This document shows positions 16,001 through 26,700 of a DNA stretch of 64,000 bases, piece after piece. The DNA is from Apostichopus japonicus. Its lineage: Eukaryota; Echinodermata; Holothuroidea; Aspidochirotida; Stichopodidae. The notes beneath the pieces are model-generated. The model ran no database searches. It worked only from the letters and a program-made list of their open reading frames with translations, and had not been told where the DNA came from. Location: assembly GCF_037975245.1 (NCBI RefSeq), contig NC_092574.1, positions 12,797,213-12,861,212 on the forward strand. The letters are read 5' to 3'. Position numbers and translations under genes: made by a program. Every line of letters begins with the position of its first letter. Position 1 is the stretch's first letter.

Positions 16001-19000
16001 ACCGTGGCATCAACAGGAAGTGATGGAAACCAAAACAGTGACTCTGTCATATTGTTTGGCAATCACTCCATTGACTGAAACAGCGATTGTGTCCAATCAA
16101 CACTGTGGATAGGGAGAAGTAGATATCTGCCACACTTAAATACACTTAAAAAATTAAACATTGTTTCCATGAAACTAATGTTCAAAAGTCACATTCAAGA
16201 GGAAATAAAGAGGTAGTATGTAGGTTAGGAAATTGTTGGCTGCAGATAGTCGCAATTCCTTATATTCCCATTTTCAAACACCGGTTCATTAGGTTGTCAC
16301 CTAGCAGAAACGAATGCCTTAGATATATCAAATTTGAGAACACAAGGGAAGAGGGATCCAGATCATGATTTTTCCCTCTCAGAGGTATTAATGCTCACCC
16401 CGCCATACAGTACGTGTACACATTTGAGAACAAAAGGTGAGTCAAATGCCGAAACCAACAAGCTTTCTTCCATTTGGTTAAAACAGGTTCATCAAACCTG
16501 CTTGACTGGCATCACTAAAAGTAAGATTAAAATTTATTCAAACTACTAAATACATGTTCCCTCCTAGGATTTTTACATTCAGCACATTTCATTTTCACAT
16601 TGCAGTCAATCAACAAACTTTCTAACCAATAACACTTCTTTGTATACATCCGTATCAATCAGATTCAAACTATAGAAACTTGACGTGATTCAGCAGCCTA
16701 AATAGGAGTTTGTTTCTCTCACATTGTATGAAATAAATGCTCTATCATATACCACAAGCAATGGTCTATCACAACTTGTATTAAAATTGAACAAAGTAGA
16801 TCTGCATGACTAATTTTGATGTAGTACCATCAGTGGGTGGCTGTAGGCAAATTTATGGTCAAGACAGATCCATTAGTGTTGACCTCTTACTTACACGTTG
16901 GTGTACAGAACTTCCTGTGTATCTCTGATTTCCTGAAGACTTTGACTCCACAGTACACACAAGCACAGTATGTTCTAACAGTACCTAGAATCTTGAATAG
17001 CCTAAACAGAATTTATATGAGTAACAATTCAATGAAATACATAACAATTTACTATATGTGTACTACTGCAAGTTGATACCCATCCTTAATGAGGCCCACG
17101 GCTGAATATTGCAGTTACTGTTAAGTATCCTTGTACACTGTCTTCAACCAGAACCTCACTATAAAACGGAAGTAAATTGAATACACAGAGGCCACTAGTT
17201 TAATAGAAGATAACTACACTTTTTCAACAGATTTTCGCTGTAAATTTGGACATTTTGTTTTTAACGGTAATCATGTCAAAATTACATACATCATACATGT
17301 AATAGCCAAGTCTCGTAAAGCTAAATTCCCTACATGCTGTATTTACAGTACTTAATTCAGACACAACTTGGAGTTCTGATTGGTTTAATGCAGAGAACCA
17401 AGACTGCTTGATTTGGATTTTGGACAAACCTCATCATCAGCATACAGTATTTCCTGTGTATATATATAGACAGGTAGTGTAATTTAACACTCTCCGAGTT
17501 ACCGCAACAATTCCCAATACCAAGGACAGTTTCAACTTTCATACTACCAGCACTAATGGAACATTTTTCCACTTAACACCGTACTTCCCATTCTGGGGTA
17601 CTGGTTGTCCTAACACAAAAACAATAAAAATACAATATGTTAGTGGTGGTGGGATTACAAATGTTGAGTACCAAGTACTCAAGTACTTACTATTTAACCT
17701 TCACCTGATGTAACTGTTCAGTACACTTGTCTTACTTTGATCAATTATATCCAAATTTCAAAAATATTTTGCTAGATTTTGAAAATTTGTCAACCAAAAG
17801 GCAAAAAGTTACTGTTAAATTCCATATATTTACAATTGGGGTCAGGTTGATTCTATAGTCCAAGTCATGTTACAATCACACATCCTTTGTTTATAACCCA
17901 ACCCTTAACCTCACAGAGTAATATACGTTTATACTGCATGAAGTACAGTAAACTGTACAGTACTTAGTCCAATATATATGAAATTTTGTGTCCCACAAAT
18001 TCAATGGAAATTGGAATGTGTTATTTTCTCATTGGCACAGCTTGATGCCCAGTTGTATCATTCCTGATAATATCCTTCCAAAATCTCCTTCAATGGTGTG
18101 TCAGCACCAGATTGTTGCATTTGATGCACACTTTTGGGAGAATTTCAACGACTACATACATACAGACCTGTTGGAAATTAGATCATTTACTTCAAGATTT
18201 TTTCCAAGGGTTTGAATAAATAGTTGCTTGCTTTTCAACCATCTCTGCTTAAAATATACTCTACCTCACACATGATACAGTTAAAATTATGGTACTTCTT
18301 GCGTGTACTTTGCCTTTGGGGACAACAGTTCATTCCAGTTGTAAACAACACAAAGTCAGAACAGCTTGTTAGCTAGTGTACAGTACATCCACACATATAT
18401 ATCCTGTGTGTAAAATATCACTGTTGTAAAGTAGATTACCAAGGCAGTAAATTGAGCTATAACATACCAACCTGAGAAGATTAACAATAACTACAGGTCA
18501 ATAACAAACACCTGTATAAACCTCCTACTGTACTGTAGACCTGAAATAGGTAAAGAACAAGTCTACTGTAACAGTTCTATTGAGATCTTTGTTCAGTATA
18601 ATTTAACTGTACCCAATATTCAGTGTACTACCGTTATATACTTAACCTGATCGAGAAGCACAGGCTACTGTATAGTATGAGAAAACAGACATAAACTTGA
18701 TGATGAATAGATATTATTGTATCATGACTGAATGACTGATGATGTCCATATTTTATTGAATAAGCATACAAGGTACATACAACAAGTTACATACATACTG
18801 TACCTGTACATTTGATTTAAAGGCATTGAAGACTCGCCCCAAACCGCGTGCAGCCATCTGAAAAAGTTAACTTTCGCAAGTGACGTTTTGTTCGTGTCGC
18901 TACAAAATGCAGACAGTAATGAAACGTGATACCTTGTTATCTTTAGCTGGACCTGAGATGTCCATCGCTGTATCGTTTATACACTGTACTGTGGGTATTG

Positions 19001-22000
19001 ACCGCAGCTGTATGTACTGACTGTACACTAGTATCTAATTACCGACGGTAGCAAGCTGTGTGTGTATTTTCTGGGATCGATGGTGGTGTCTAACACTTCT
19101 GTTACACCTCATTCGAAACTAGGTCAGATTACCGGCATTAGACCTTTCTTTTTGCGCGAGTCTTCACACCCTTTAAACAGTAAAACTAGGTGACAGTGTC
19201 TTTCACTTTAATGGCAGTGCAAACAATGCTCAGCAAAAATGAACTTTTGCTAAAGTTGACTAGAAAGCAAAATTTAGTTTGAATGATTGTATGGATTTCC
19301 TTTCACTTCGTTTGGATAGCTTTATGCTACACCATTTGCATTCATAACAACTACTGTTGCATGTATATTGTATCATTAAATTTAATACTGCCTAGCTGTC
19401 TCATAAGTTTCAATTCTATCAACCAAGTTTATCTGTTTACATCTACAGTAGGTCAGTAGCAATTACACTTTGCATTGCAAGCACCTTAAAATGTGCTGTA
19501 AAATTTTGTCCAGTATTGAAATATAAATACAGTAAGGGAAAATTATGTTTAAAATGTGACTTGTAAGTTGCAGGACATCTCATTGTTGAATTGTGATTTT
19601 TTTATTGTCAAAGCAAAACACAGCATTCAAGTTATGGCTTGCAAAAACATATGACCAGCAATTTCTGTGACATTTAGTTTTAGACTTGCTCAAGATGTTA
19701 CTCTTGCACCTTTAAAGAAACATGAATGAAAATATGATATAAGAATATTGGTCATTGCTATCATCTTAAAGCAGCATTTTGCATCCTTTTCTATGATATT
19801 TCTCAACCTCACTGACTCCACTATGTCATAACGACATACATAACTAGTTTATCTATTTAAATCTTACTTCAAATGGTGGCATAAAAGTCGAAAAATTTGC
19901 AACTTTCAACTTTGTTTTTCTCCAAGATATTTTCCGTTGGAATCCCAATTAACCTCGCCCATAATATGAATATTTAAACACTACGAACGTCATTGACCAA
20001 TACGTAATCCAACACCAAGCTTGATTTGTGTACAGTCTATATGGTAGTTGTACCAGGGAGTTCCATAACAACTCCCTGGTTGTGCCAACGCAAAGTCTTG
20101 AATCTATTTTTAGCAACGGCTCATAACTAAACCTGCATCTCTAATTAGTTGAATTCAAACTAGTGGGTTTGGGGTACTGTATGCGATTAATTTTAAATGT
20201 GGAATTTTGTCGTGGATACTTTTCTCATTCTCTGCAAATATCCTTAATTACTCGCCAATTAACCATGTTGGCAGGGAAAAACTTGGCTGATATCTTAGTT
20301 TGCTGTTTTGTGATTGATCATGTAAAAAAACTCGATGGACATGTCGAAAAAAAAAAATAGAAAACGGCGACCAAACGCAAAATGCTGCTTTAATGCCAGC
20401 TTAATATAAATAATGATGTGACATTTGGCTTATAATTCTGTCAGTTGAAAACTTCAGTATTTTGCAATCCAAGGGTTGCAACGAATGTCGGCTACATAAG
20501 TGTAGCGAGTAGCAAACATGTACGAAAGAATATATGTTCCGGTGCACAGGGGTGTTTGAAGTTGCTTAAGAGAAATACTGGAAGCTCTCTGCATCTTGAT
20601 AAATAGGTCATATAACCTCATCCTCAGCAAAGATATAAATTTTTCAAATACAGTGATGACATCTGACAACATCAAGTTCAATATATTCTAATAGGAAACA
20701 AGAGCTTTTGAAGTACATCTACAGTACAGTACCATGTTGACATCCAAGATCACTCTACGGTACCATGGTGACATCCAAGATCACTCTACGGTACCATGGT
20801 GACATCCAAGATCACTCTACGGTACCATGGTGACATCCAAGATCACTCTACGGTACCATGGTGACATCCAAGATCACTCTACGGTACCATGGTGACATCC
20901 AAGATAACTCTACGGTACCATGGTGACATCCAAGATCACTCTACGGTACCATGGTGACATCCAAGATCACTCTACGGTATCATGGTGACATCAAAGATCA
21001 CCCTAAGGTACCATGGTGATATCCAAGATCACTCTACGGTACCATGGTGACATCCAAGATCACTCTACGGTACCATGGTGACATCCAAGATCACTTTATG
21101 GTACCATGGTGACATCTAAGATCACTCTATGGTACCATGGTGACATCCAAGATCACTCTACGGTACCATGGTGACATCCAAGATCACTCTACGGTACCAT
21201 GGTGACATCCAAGAGCACTCTACGGTATCATGGTGACATCCAAGATCACTCTATGGTTCCATGGTGACATCCAAGATAGCTGTAATTCCATTCCCTCTGT
21301 ATGAATCAAGGGTTTAGCTGGTCAAATTAAGTTACATTCAGTCAACCATATCTAGGTATCTAGGAATGAGCGTACATATATATGGGGATTTCAACTAGCA
21401 GCGTGGAATGTTTATCTCATTAAGAAGAGTGTTTATTAATAGTCTTTGACTGCAATATCCCTTAAATAGGGTGTTTATATTACAATATAATACACTCATA
21501 CAGGGAGGTTCACATCTTCAATTTGGCCAGAAGATCTACAAGATACAATTGAAGTTGAATTTTGAGACAATTATAATTATTTATCAAATTTTAACATATG
21601 AACAGCTAGAAACAAAAGATGCTCCTTGACATTCCATATTACTGTACAATAAAAGGTTTGTCATTCTTGGTGGACAACATAAACATTAACTTTCTAATGG
21701 ATTAATTGTCTCTTGATACTTAACCTAACCCAAAATTAACATTTAGGCCCATGAATATTCAGATCTATAGACTATTTATTAAACTTTATTCAGTTCCCAG
21801 TGACATCTTCTATACTTCTGTTCGGTTTGAGTAGTCGACTCAGCTACAACCATCATCTTCAAGACGAAATGCTTCTAATCCGACCTCTCACTAAGCTGTC
21901 TTATGAGTGCATTATTAGGAGTTGTTACGTACTGATCCCTTGTACAGAGCGTATCTCTGCCCTGGTATACATAATGTGTAATTATATATGAACATTGTGT

Positions 22001-23557
22001 ACGTTATACGTACAGTACTACAGAACATACGGAACAAATGAAACTTTTTGACCTACGACTTTACGTTTTACGCTTCTGCAATGGAACTTACCATTTGTAG
22101 GTGAGCATCGATATCTATGTGAATTGTTTTGACTTAAACACAGTTACTGACACCTTAATGTTCATAAGCACAAGTTTTTACTAATTGTCACAGGAATGTG
22201 AATGTTCAAACTTCAAACCGTAAACTTATAGTTTTAAAGCAGATAACCCTAAAACTTGTAAACTTGTACCATTTACGAAGAAGTGACTGTACGTACACTG
22301 TCATTGGTTTTTCATATGTGTTGTGTCATTCACCATGCTCTAAGTTTGTTTATTCATGTGTGTATAAAAGAACAGCGCTTGTCCAAAGCCAAAGAGGCCG
22401 GGTACGATCACAGGAGGAACAAATCACATACAGAAGCAATCACAGGAACAAATTGCTCATAGCGTGATGAATAGTAAGGATCAACACAGCACATTTGGCG
22501 AAGAAAAATCGGCCCATACGCCTTAAAAAAAGCTAGTGAGGTACCACTGATCAGGAACAAATGCACCATGGTATATGGACCTGTAAAGTAATTTTACATA
22601 ATGTTGGTAGGGCTTGTGTGTTACATGAAATGATATACACTATGACAACTTCATGAAAGGTAAACAAATGAAAGGATGATAACTTACATCTTGCTTTTGC
22701 TTTGCTTCCAGTATAAAGAGTTTCGAACTTGGCGTGTCTTCATCCAGCTTCCACTGATAGGCAAATAGGGTATTGTAACCTGCAGTAAACTTGAAAACAT
22801 TGTGAAGACGGTGTTCAAATAACATGGACCCTTTCTCGTCAGAAATGCCTAGCAATCCCTTCTCTGAAATTTGTAATAATAGAGACACTTTGTCCTTATT
22901 ATTTCGTTTCTTTTCAGCGATTATCCATGGTATCATTGCTTGTGTAACTCTTTTATCAAGTGTAATGTTACCATGATAAGTAAGCTGAAATACTCTCAAA
23001 TTACTTCGTGTGTGTCGAACGTCAGAAGTTGATCTCGGCCTTCCAGTTGTATACTGATCATTTAAATACATCGATGAATTAGGATTGTAATCATCTGCCG
23101 AACGGCTTTTTGTGAGATGACTGCTAGTGGATTTCGGATTAGAGTCATTAACAGTTAATGTAAAGGACGGCATTCTGGTATTGGTAAGAGATTTAGTGTT
23201 AGTAACACTAACAGTTGGTGCAACGTTATAACCTGAACCTGCACTTTTAACAGTTACCGAATCAGTCGCAGTTGCGACGGAGTCATTACCGTTAGAAACG
23301 TCTATGATGGGAGCTTGTTTCACACCAGCATCCAGACATGTTGGCGAGAAAACATCACTTGCAGAATTATCTAAGTCACTGTCAGTGAATCCCATGCCAC
23401 TGTCTGTCGAATAATTCTTGTATTTTGCAAATTTAGCCATTCCGGAAGTCCTGAATTTCGAACTTGTTGGATGCCTTCTGCCCGCTTTCACGTTCACGGT
23501 GCTAGTGCAATGTAAATTGGATTTAGCATCCCGCGGTCCGCATTTGAATGGCCTCAT
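895..23557 (-). CDS. TBC1D1/4: TBC1D1/TBC1D4 (AS160)-type Rab GTPase-activating protein, N-terminal eight exons; 3' part outside window
   Basis: In vertebrates this family is an Akt/AMPK-controlled GAP for Rab8/10/14 that holds GLUT4-type storage vesicles in the cytoplasm. Eight exons can be read on the minus strand, all with GT/AG sites and matching phases: 23557-22688, 6406-5714, 5086-4985, 3601-3478, 3224-3133, 2660-2514, 1674-1582 and 1017-895. Joined, they give about 748 residues from the most upstream ATG. The order is PTB1 (residues ~187-300), a linker, PTB2 (starting at [11 protein letters not shown], with [14 protein letters not shown] and FGFICRE strands), the ETCPMH/HKLC motif after PTB2, and the [17 protein letters not shown] motif that matches the vertebrate linker. 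The TBC catalytic domain is not in the window. Vertebrates have two paralogues; I cannot tell whether this is the single pre-duplication gene. The first exon abuts a giant transposon (23551-40129), so the start codon is uncertain. Confidence 0.9.
1470..1527. repeat. 29-bp direct duplication
   Basis: The string gagggcacatact occurs twice, 29 bp apart, with similar following bases, inside a TBC1D1/4 intron just downstream of exon 7. Confidence 0.6.
1582..1674 (-). CDS. TBC1D1/4: TBC1D1/4 exon 7 (conserved linker motif)
   Basis: 31 codons between acceptor tttttaccctag and donor gtaagt, phase 0. It contains [17 protein letters not shown], aligned with vertebrate NKAKRSLTSSLENIFSR, a well conserved landmark just before the Akt-regulated region of the linker. 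Confidence 0.9.
2514..2660 (-). CDS. TBC1D1/4: TBC1D1/4 exon 6
   Basis: 49 codons between acceptor ctgtttctag and donor gtaaat, phase 0 at both ends. The [19 protein letters not shown] segment resembles the vertebrate [20 protein letters not shown]. The rest is a polar linker. Confidence 0.88.
3133..3224 (-). CDS. TBC1D1/4: TBC1D1/4 exon 5 (helical segment)
   Basis: The exon is 92 nt, entering in phase 1 and leaving in phase 0 at a gtaagt donor. It reads [20 protein letters not shown] and ends SLAAFLR. It is charged and helical and corresponds to the stretch after the Cys motif in the family. Confidence 0.88.
3478..3601 (-). CDS. TBC1D1/4: TBC1D1/4 exon 4 (PTB2 C-terminal helix, Cys motif)
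   Basis: The exon is 124 nt, acceptor tttgctctttcag and donor gtcagt, ending in phase 1. It reads [17 protein letters not shown], then [17 protein letters not shown]. The vertebrate counterpart is VDEVMLTLKQAFS and CEACPMHSLHKLC, so the helix and the Cys/His cluster are both conserved. Confidence 0.93.
4985..5086 (-). CDS. TBC1D1/4: TBC1D1/4 exon 3 (PTB2 core)
   Basis: A 34-codon exon between acceptor ttcttctacag and donor gtaggt, phase 0 at both ends. It reads [18 protein letters not shown] and continues to a [11 protein letters not shown] end. This matches the PTB2 strand pair that in vertebrate TBC1D4 reads HFGFICRE and CYVFQC. Confidence 0.92.
5714..6406 (-). CDS. TBC1D1/4: TBC1D1/4 exon 2 (inter-PTB helix, PTB2 start, Ser-rich insert)
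   Basis: The exon is 693 nt (231 codons), entered after a good acceptor (ttatcttttcag) and left at cag|gtaagt, phase 0 at both ends. It begins with [17 protein letters not shown], which completes the PTB1 helix. It continues with [28 protein letters not shown] in two pieces that match the vertebrate PTB2 entrance (start FEVLYCGRV; later [10 protein letters not shown]). An acidic, Ser-rich insert of about 110 residues follows, then [17 protein letters not shown] and the FTEISFCSQ strand. A basic LRRQDTF stretch in the insert could be a basophilic-kinase site; that is inference. Confidence 0.92.
11971..12172. repeat. ~105-bp tandem duplication
   Basis: Two adjacent diverged copies share ttacacaat, then aaagccagtttttttaagca, then acattaagttatgaaaattac-like sequence. 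The second copy carries a longer T run. Confidence 0.75.
13372..13940. repeat. 37-bp minisatellite, about 15 units
   Basis: The unit is built on atcagtcccc, ctatcagtcccc and aaccagggaatcattt. It has an internal 10-11-bp direct repeat (atcagtcccc twice) and a few shortened units near 13800-13900. The period is not a multiple of three, so the apparent 140-residue open frame is only the unit read in three phases in turn (37 residues per cycle), not a gene. It lies in the large TBC1D1/4 intron. Confidence 0.97.
18804..18857 (-). CDS. possible alternative first exon of TBC1D1/4
   Basis: An ATG followed by 18 codons ([18 protein letters not shown]) ends at a phase-0 donor, cag|gtacag. The next acceptor on this strand is the phase-0 acceptor at 6406, so splicing would give an in-frame protein that lacks PTB1. 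The sequence upstream of the ATG is CpG-richer than the surrounding intron and holds an acgtcact CRE-like site. The ATG is also preceded by a pyrimidine tract and cag, so a 54-nt cassette exon is possible, though that would break the PTB1 helix. No transcript evidence is available. Confidence 0.35.
19138..19171 (+). repeat. 34-bp dispersed motif, copy 1
   Basis: The string matches 48617-48650 at 32 of 34 positions; its core is tttctttttgcg followed by gagtcttcacaccc. The flanks do not match. It lies upstream of the possible alternative first exon on the opposite strand. Confidence 0.7.
20052..20080. repeat. perfect 11-bp-arm hairpin
   Basis: accagggagtt and aactccctggt are exact reverse complements separated by seven bases. 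Isolated in the intron; no function is evident. Confidence 0.8.
20735..21275. repeat. 31-bp minisatellite, about 17 units
   Basis: Each unit carries ggtaccatggtgacatcc and aagatcactctac, repeated head to tail with scattered substitutions. The overlapping self-complementary words GGTACC and CCATGG occur in most units. It lies in the TBC1D1/4 intron, about 1.4 kb from the PTB1 exon. Confidence 0.97.
22688..23557 (-). CDS. TBC1D1/4: TBC1D1/4 first coding exon (PTB1)
   Basis: The exon is 870 nt, open from an ATG at 23557 to a consensus donor (gtaagt) after KQKQD, phase 0. Residues 1-180 are Ser/Thr-rich and low in conservation. From residue ~187 the pattern [10 protein letters not shown], then [32 protein letters not shown] and FAYQW fits the first PTB domain of the family. 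The C-terminal PTB helix is split by the intron and continues in the exon at 6406 ([16 protein letters not shown]). The first ATG (23557-23555) lies inside the terminal repeat of the neighbouring transposon and has a poor start context. The next Met, codon 40 at 23440, has a G at -3 and +4 and is the likelier ancestral start. Confidence 0.85.
23542..23550. repeat. left target-site duplication of the giant element
   Basis: atttgaatg, flush with the left terminal repeat and identical to 40130-40138. It is part of the TBC1D1/4 first exon. Confidence 0.85.
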
Positions 23558-23600
23558 TGAAGGTAGCAGCCACTAAGAGCAGACACTAACAGCAACCACT
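23551..23600. repeat. left terminal inverted repeat
   Basis: Pairs with 40080-40129. It has internal repetition of gcagccacta-type words. The reverse strand of its first bases contains the ATG that opens the TBC1D1/4 reading frame. Confidence 0.85.
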
Positions 23601-23723
23601 AAGAAAAAAAGGACAGTAAGACATGACACACAGTACTACAACTGCGGTCGTGTGTGTTTGTTATAACCAGTGTTACCAGCGACAGTTGACGAAAAAACGC
23701 TAGATTGGCGAAAATAAAACCCC

Positions 23724-26700
23724 AAACGCGCTGTATATACTTAATGTGTAATGATCAGAATAATGATTTTTTTTTTCAAAATCGATTAACTTTAGTTATA
23801 GAGCCTACTAGGATGTCCGGTTAGCACCACATTGAAGTAGATAGGTTCATCTTTCACGTGATATACCTCTACTATCGGTAACAAATATGATTTCTTGACC
23901 AAAAGTGGCCTTGAAGTTTTAACCCCGATACGGACATCTCTAAACGCGCTGTATATACGTAATGTGTAATGATCAGAAAAATGGTTAATTTGTATTTTTT
24001 TCAAAATCGATTAACTTTAGTTATGGAGCCTACTAGGATGTCCGGTTAGCACCACATTAAAGTAGAAAGGTTCCTCTTTTACGTGGTATACCTCTACTAT
24101 CGGTAACAAAAATGATTTCTTGACCAAAAATGGCCTTAAAGTTTTAACCCCGATACGGACATCTCTAAACGCGCTGTATATACGTAATGTGTAATGATCA
24201 GAAAAATGGTTAATTTTTATTTTTTTCAAAATCGATTAACTTTAGTTATGGAGCCTACTAGGATGTCCGGTTAGCACCACATTGAAGTAGAAAGGTTCCT
24301 CTTTCACGTGGTATACCTCTACTATCGGTAACAAAAATGATTTCTTGACCAAAAATGACCTTGAAGTTTTAACCCCGATACAGACCCTTCTCTAAACGCG
24401 CTGTATATACGTAATGTGTAATGATAAGAAAAATGGTTAATTTTTATTTTTTTCAAAATCGATTAACTTTAGTTATGGAGCCTACTAGGATGTCCGGTTA
24501 GCACCACATTGAAGTAGAAAGGTTCCTCTTTCACGTGGTATACCTCTACTATCGGTAACAAAAATGATTTTTTGACCAAAAATGACCTTGAAGTTTTAAC
24601 CCCGATACAGACCCTTCTCTAAACGCGCTTTATATACGTTATGTGTAATGATCAGAAAAATGTTAATTTTTAATTTTTTTCAAAATCGATTAACTTTAGT
24701 TATGGAGCCTACTAGGATGTCCGGTTAGCACCACATTAAAGTAGAAAGGTTCCTCTTTTACGTGGTATACCTCTACTATCGGTAACAAAAATGATTTCTT
24801 GACCAAAAGTGACCTTGAAGTTTTAACCCCGATACGGACATCTCTAAACGCGCTGTATATACGTTATGTGTAATGATCAGAAAAATTTATGATTTTTATT
24901 TTTTTCAAAATCGATTAACTTTAGTTATGGAGCCTACTAGGATGTCCGGTTAGCACCACATTAAAGTAGAAAGGTTCCTCTTTCACGTGGTATACCTCTA
25001 CTATCGGTAACAAAAATGATTTCTTGACCAAAAATGGCCTTAAAGTTTTAACCCCGATCCGGACATCTCTAAACGCGCTGTATATACGTAATGTGTAATG
25101 ATAAGAAAAATGGTTAATGTTTATTTTTTTCAAAATCGATTAACTTTAGTTATGGAGCCTACTAGGATGTCCGGTTAGCACCACATTGAAGTAGAAAGGT
25201 TCCTCTTTCACGTGGTATACCTCTACTATCGGTAACAAAAATGATTTTTTGACCAAAAATGACCTTGAAGTTTTAACCCCGATACAGACCCTTCTCTAAA
25301 CGCGCTGTATATACGTAATGTGTAATGATCAGAAAAATGTTAATTTTTAATTTTTTTCAAAATCGATTAACTTTAGTTATGGAGCCTACTAGGATGTCCG
25401 GTTAGCACCACATTAAAGTAGAAAGGTTCCTCTTTTACGTGGTATACCTCTACTATCGGTAACAAAAATGATTTCTTGACCAAAAGTGACCTTGAAGTTT
25501 TAACCCCGATACAGACCCTTCTCTAAACGCGCTGTATATACGTAATGTGTAATGATAAGAAAAATGGTTAATTTTTATTTTTTTCAAAATCGATTAACTT
25601 TAGTTATGGAGCCTACTAGGATGTCCGGTTAGCACCACATTGAAGTAGAAAGGTTCCTCTTTCACGTGGTATACCTCTACTATCGGTAACAAAAATGATT
25701 TTTTGACCAAAAATGACCTTAGGGTTTTAACCCCGATACAGACCCTTCTCTAAACGCGCTGTATATACGTTATGTGTAATGATCAGAAAAATGTTAATTT
25801 TCAATTTTTTTCAAAATCGATTAACTTTAGTTATGGAGCGTACTAGGATGTCCGGTTAGCACCACATTAAAGTAGAAAGGTTCCTCTTTTACGTGGTATA
25901 CCTCTACTATCGGTAACAAAAATGATTTCTTGACCAAAAGTGACCTTGAAGTTTTAACCCCGATACAGACCCTTCTCTAAACGCGCTGTATATACGTTAT
26001 GTGTAATGATCAGAAAAATGGTTAATTTTTATTTTTTTCAAAATCGATTAACTTTAGTTATGGAGCCTACTAGGATGTCCGGTTAGCACCACATTAAATT
26101 AGAAAGGTTCCTCTTTTACGTGGTATACCTCTACTATCGGTAACAAAAATTATTTCTTGACCAAAAGTGACCTTGAAGTTTTAACCCCGATACAGACCCT
26201 TCTCTAAACGCGCTGTATATACGTTATGTGTAATGATCAGAAAAATTTATGATTTTTATTTTTTTCAAAATCGATTAACTTTAGTTATGGAGCCTACTAT
26301 CGGTAACAAAAATGATTTCTTGACCAAAAGTGACCTTGAAGTTTTAACCCCGATACAGACCCTTCTCTAAACGCGCTGTATATACGTTATGTGTAATGAT
26401 CAGAAAAATGGTTAATTTTTATTTTTTTCAAAATCGATTAACTTTAGTTATGGAGCCTATTAAGATGTCCGGTTAGCACCACATTAAAGTAGAAAGGTTC
26501 CTCTTTTACGTGGTATACCTCTACTATCGGTAACAAAAATGATTTCTTGACCAAAAATGGCCTTAAAGTTTTAACCCCGATCCGGACATCTCTAAACGCG
26601 CTGTATATACGTAATGTGTAATGATAAGAAAAATGGTTAATTTTTATTTTTTTCAAAATCGATTAACTTTAGTTATGGAGCCTACTAGGATGTCCGGTTA

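Larger units (their letters stand above)
6407..22687. other. 16-kb intron of TBC1D1/4
   Basis: The exon at 22688 ends in phase 0 and the exon at 6406 begins in phase 0, and together they form one PTB helix, so no obligatory exon is missing between them. Apart from the repeats and the possible exon listed separately, I see only AT-rich non-coding sequence with many short tgtac/gtaca words. No gene is visible on the plus strand. Confidence 0.75.
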
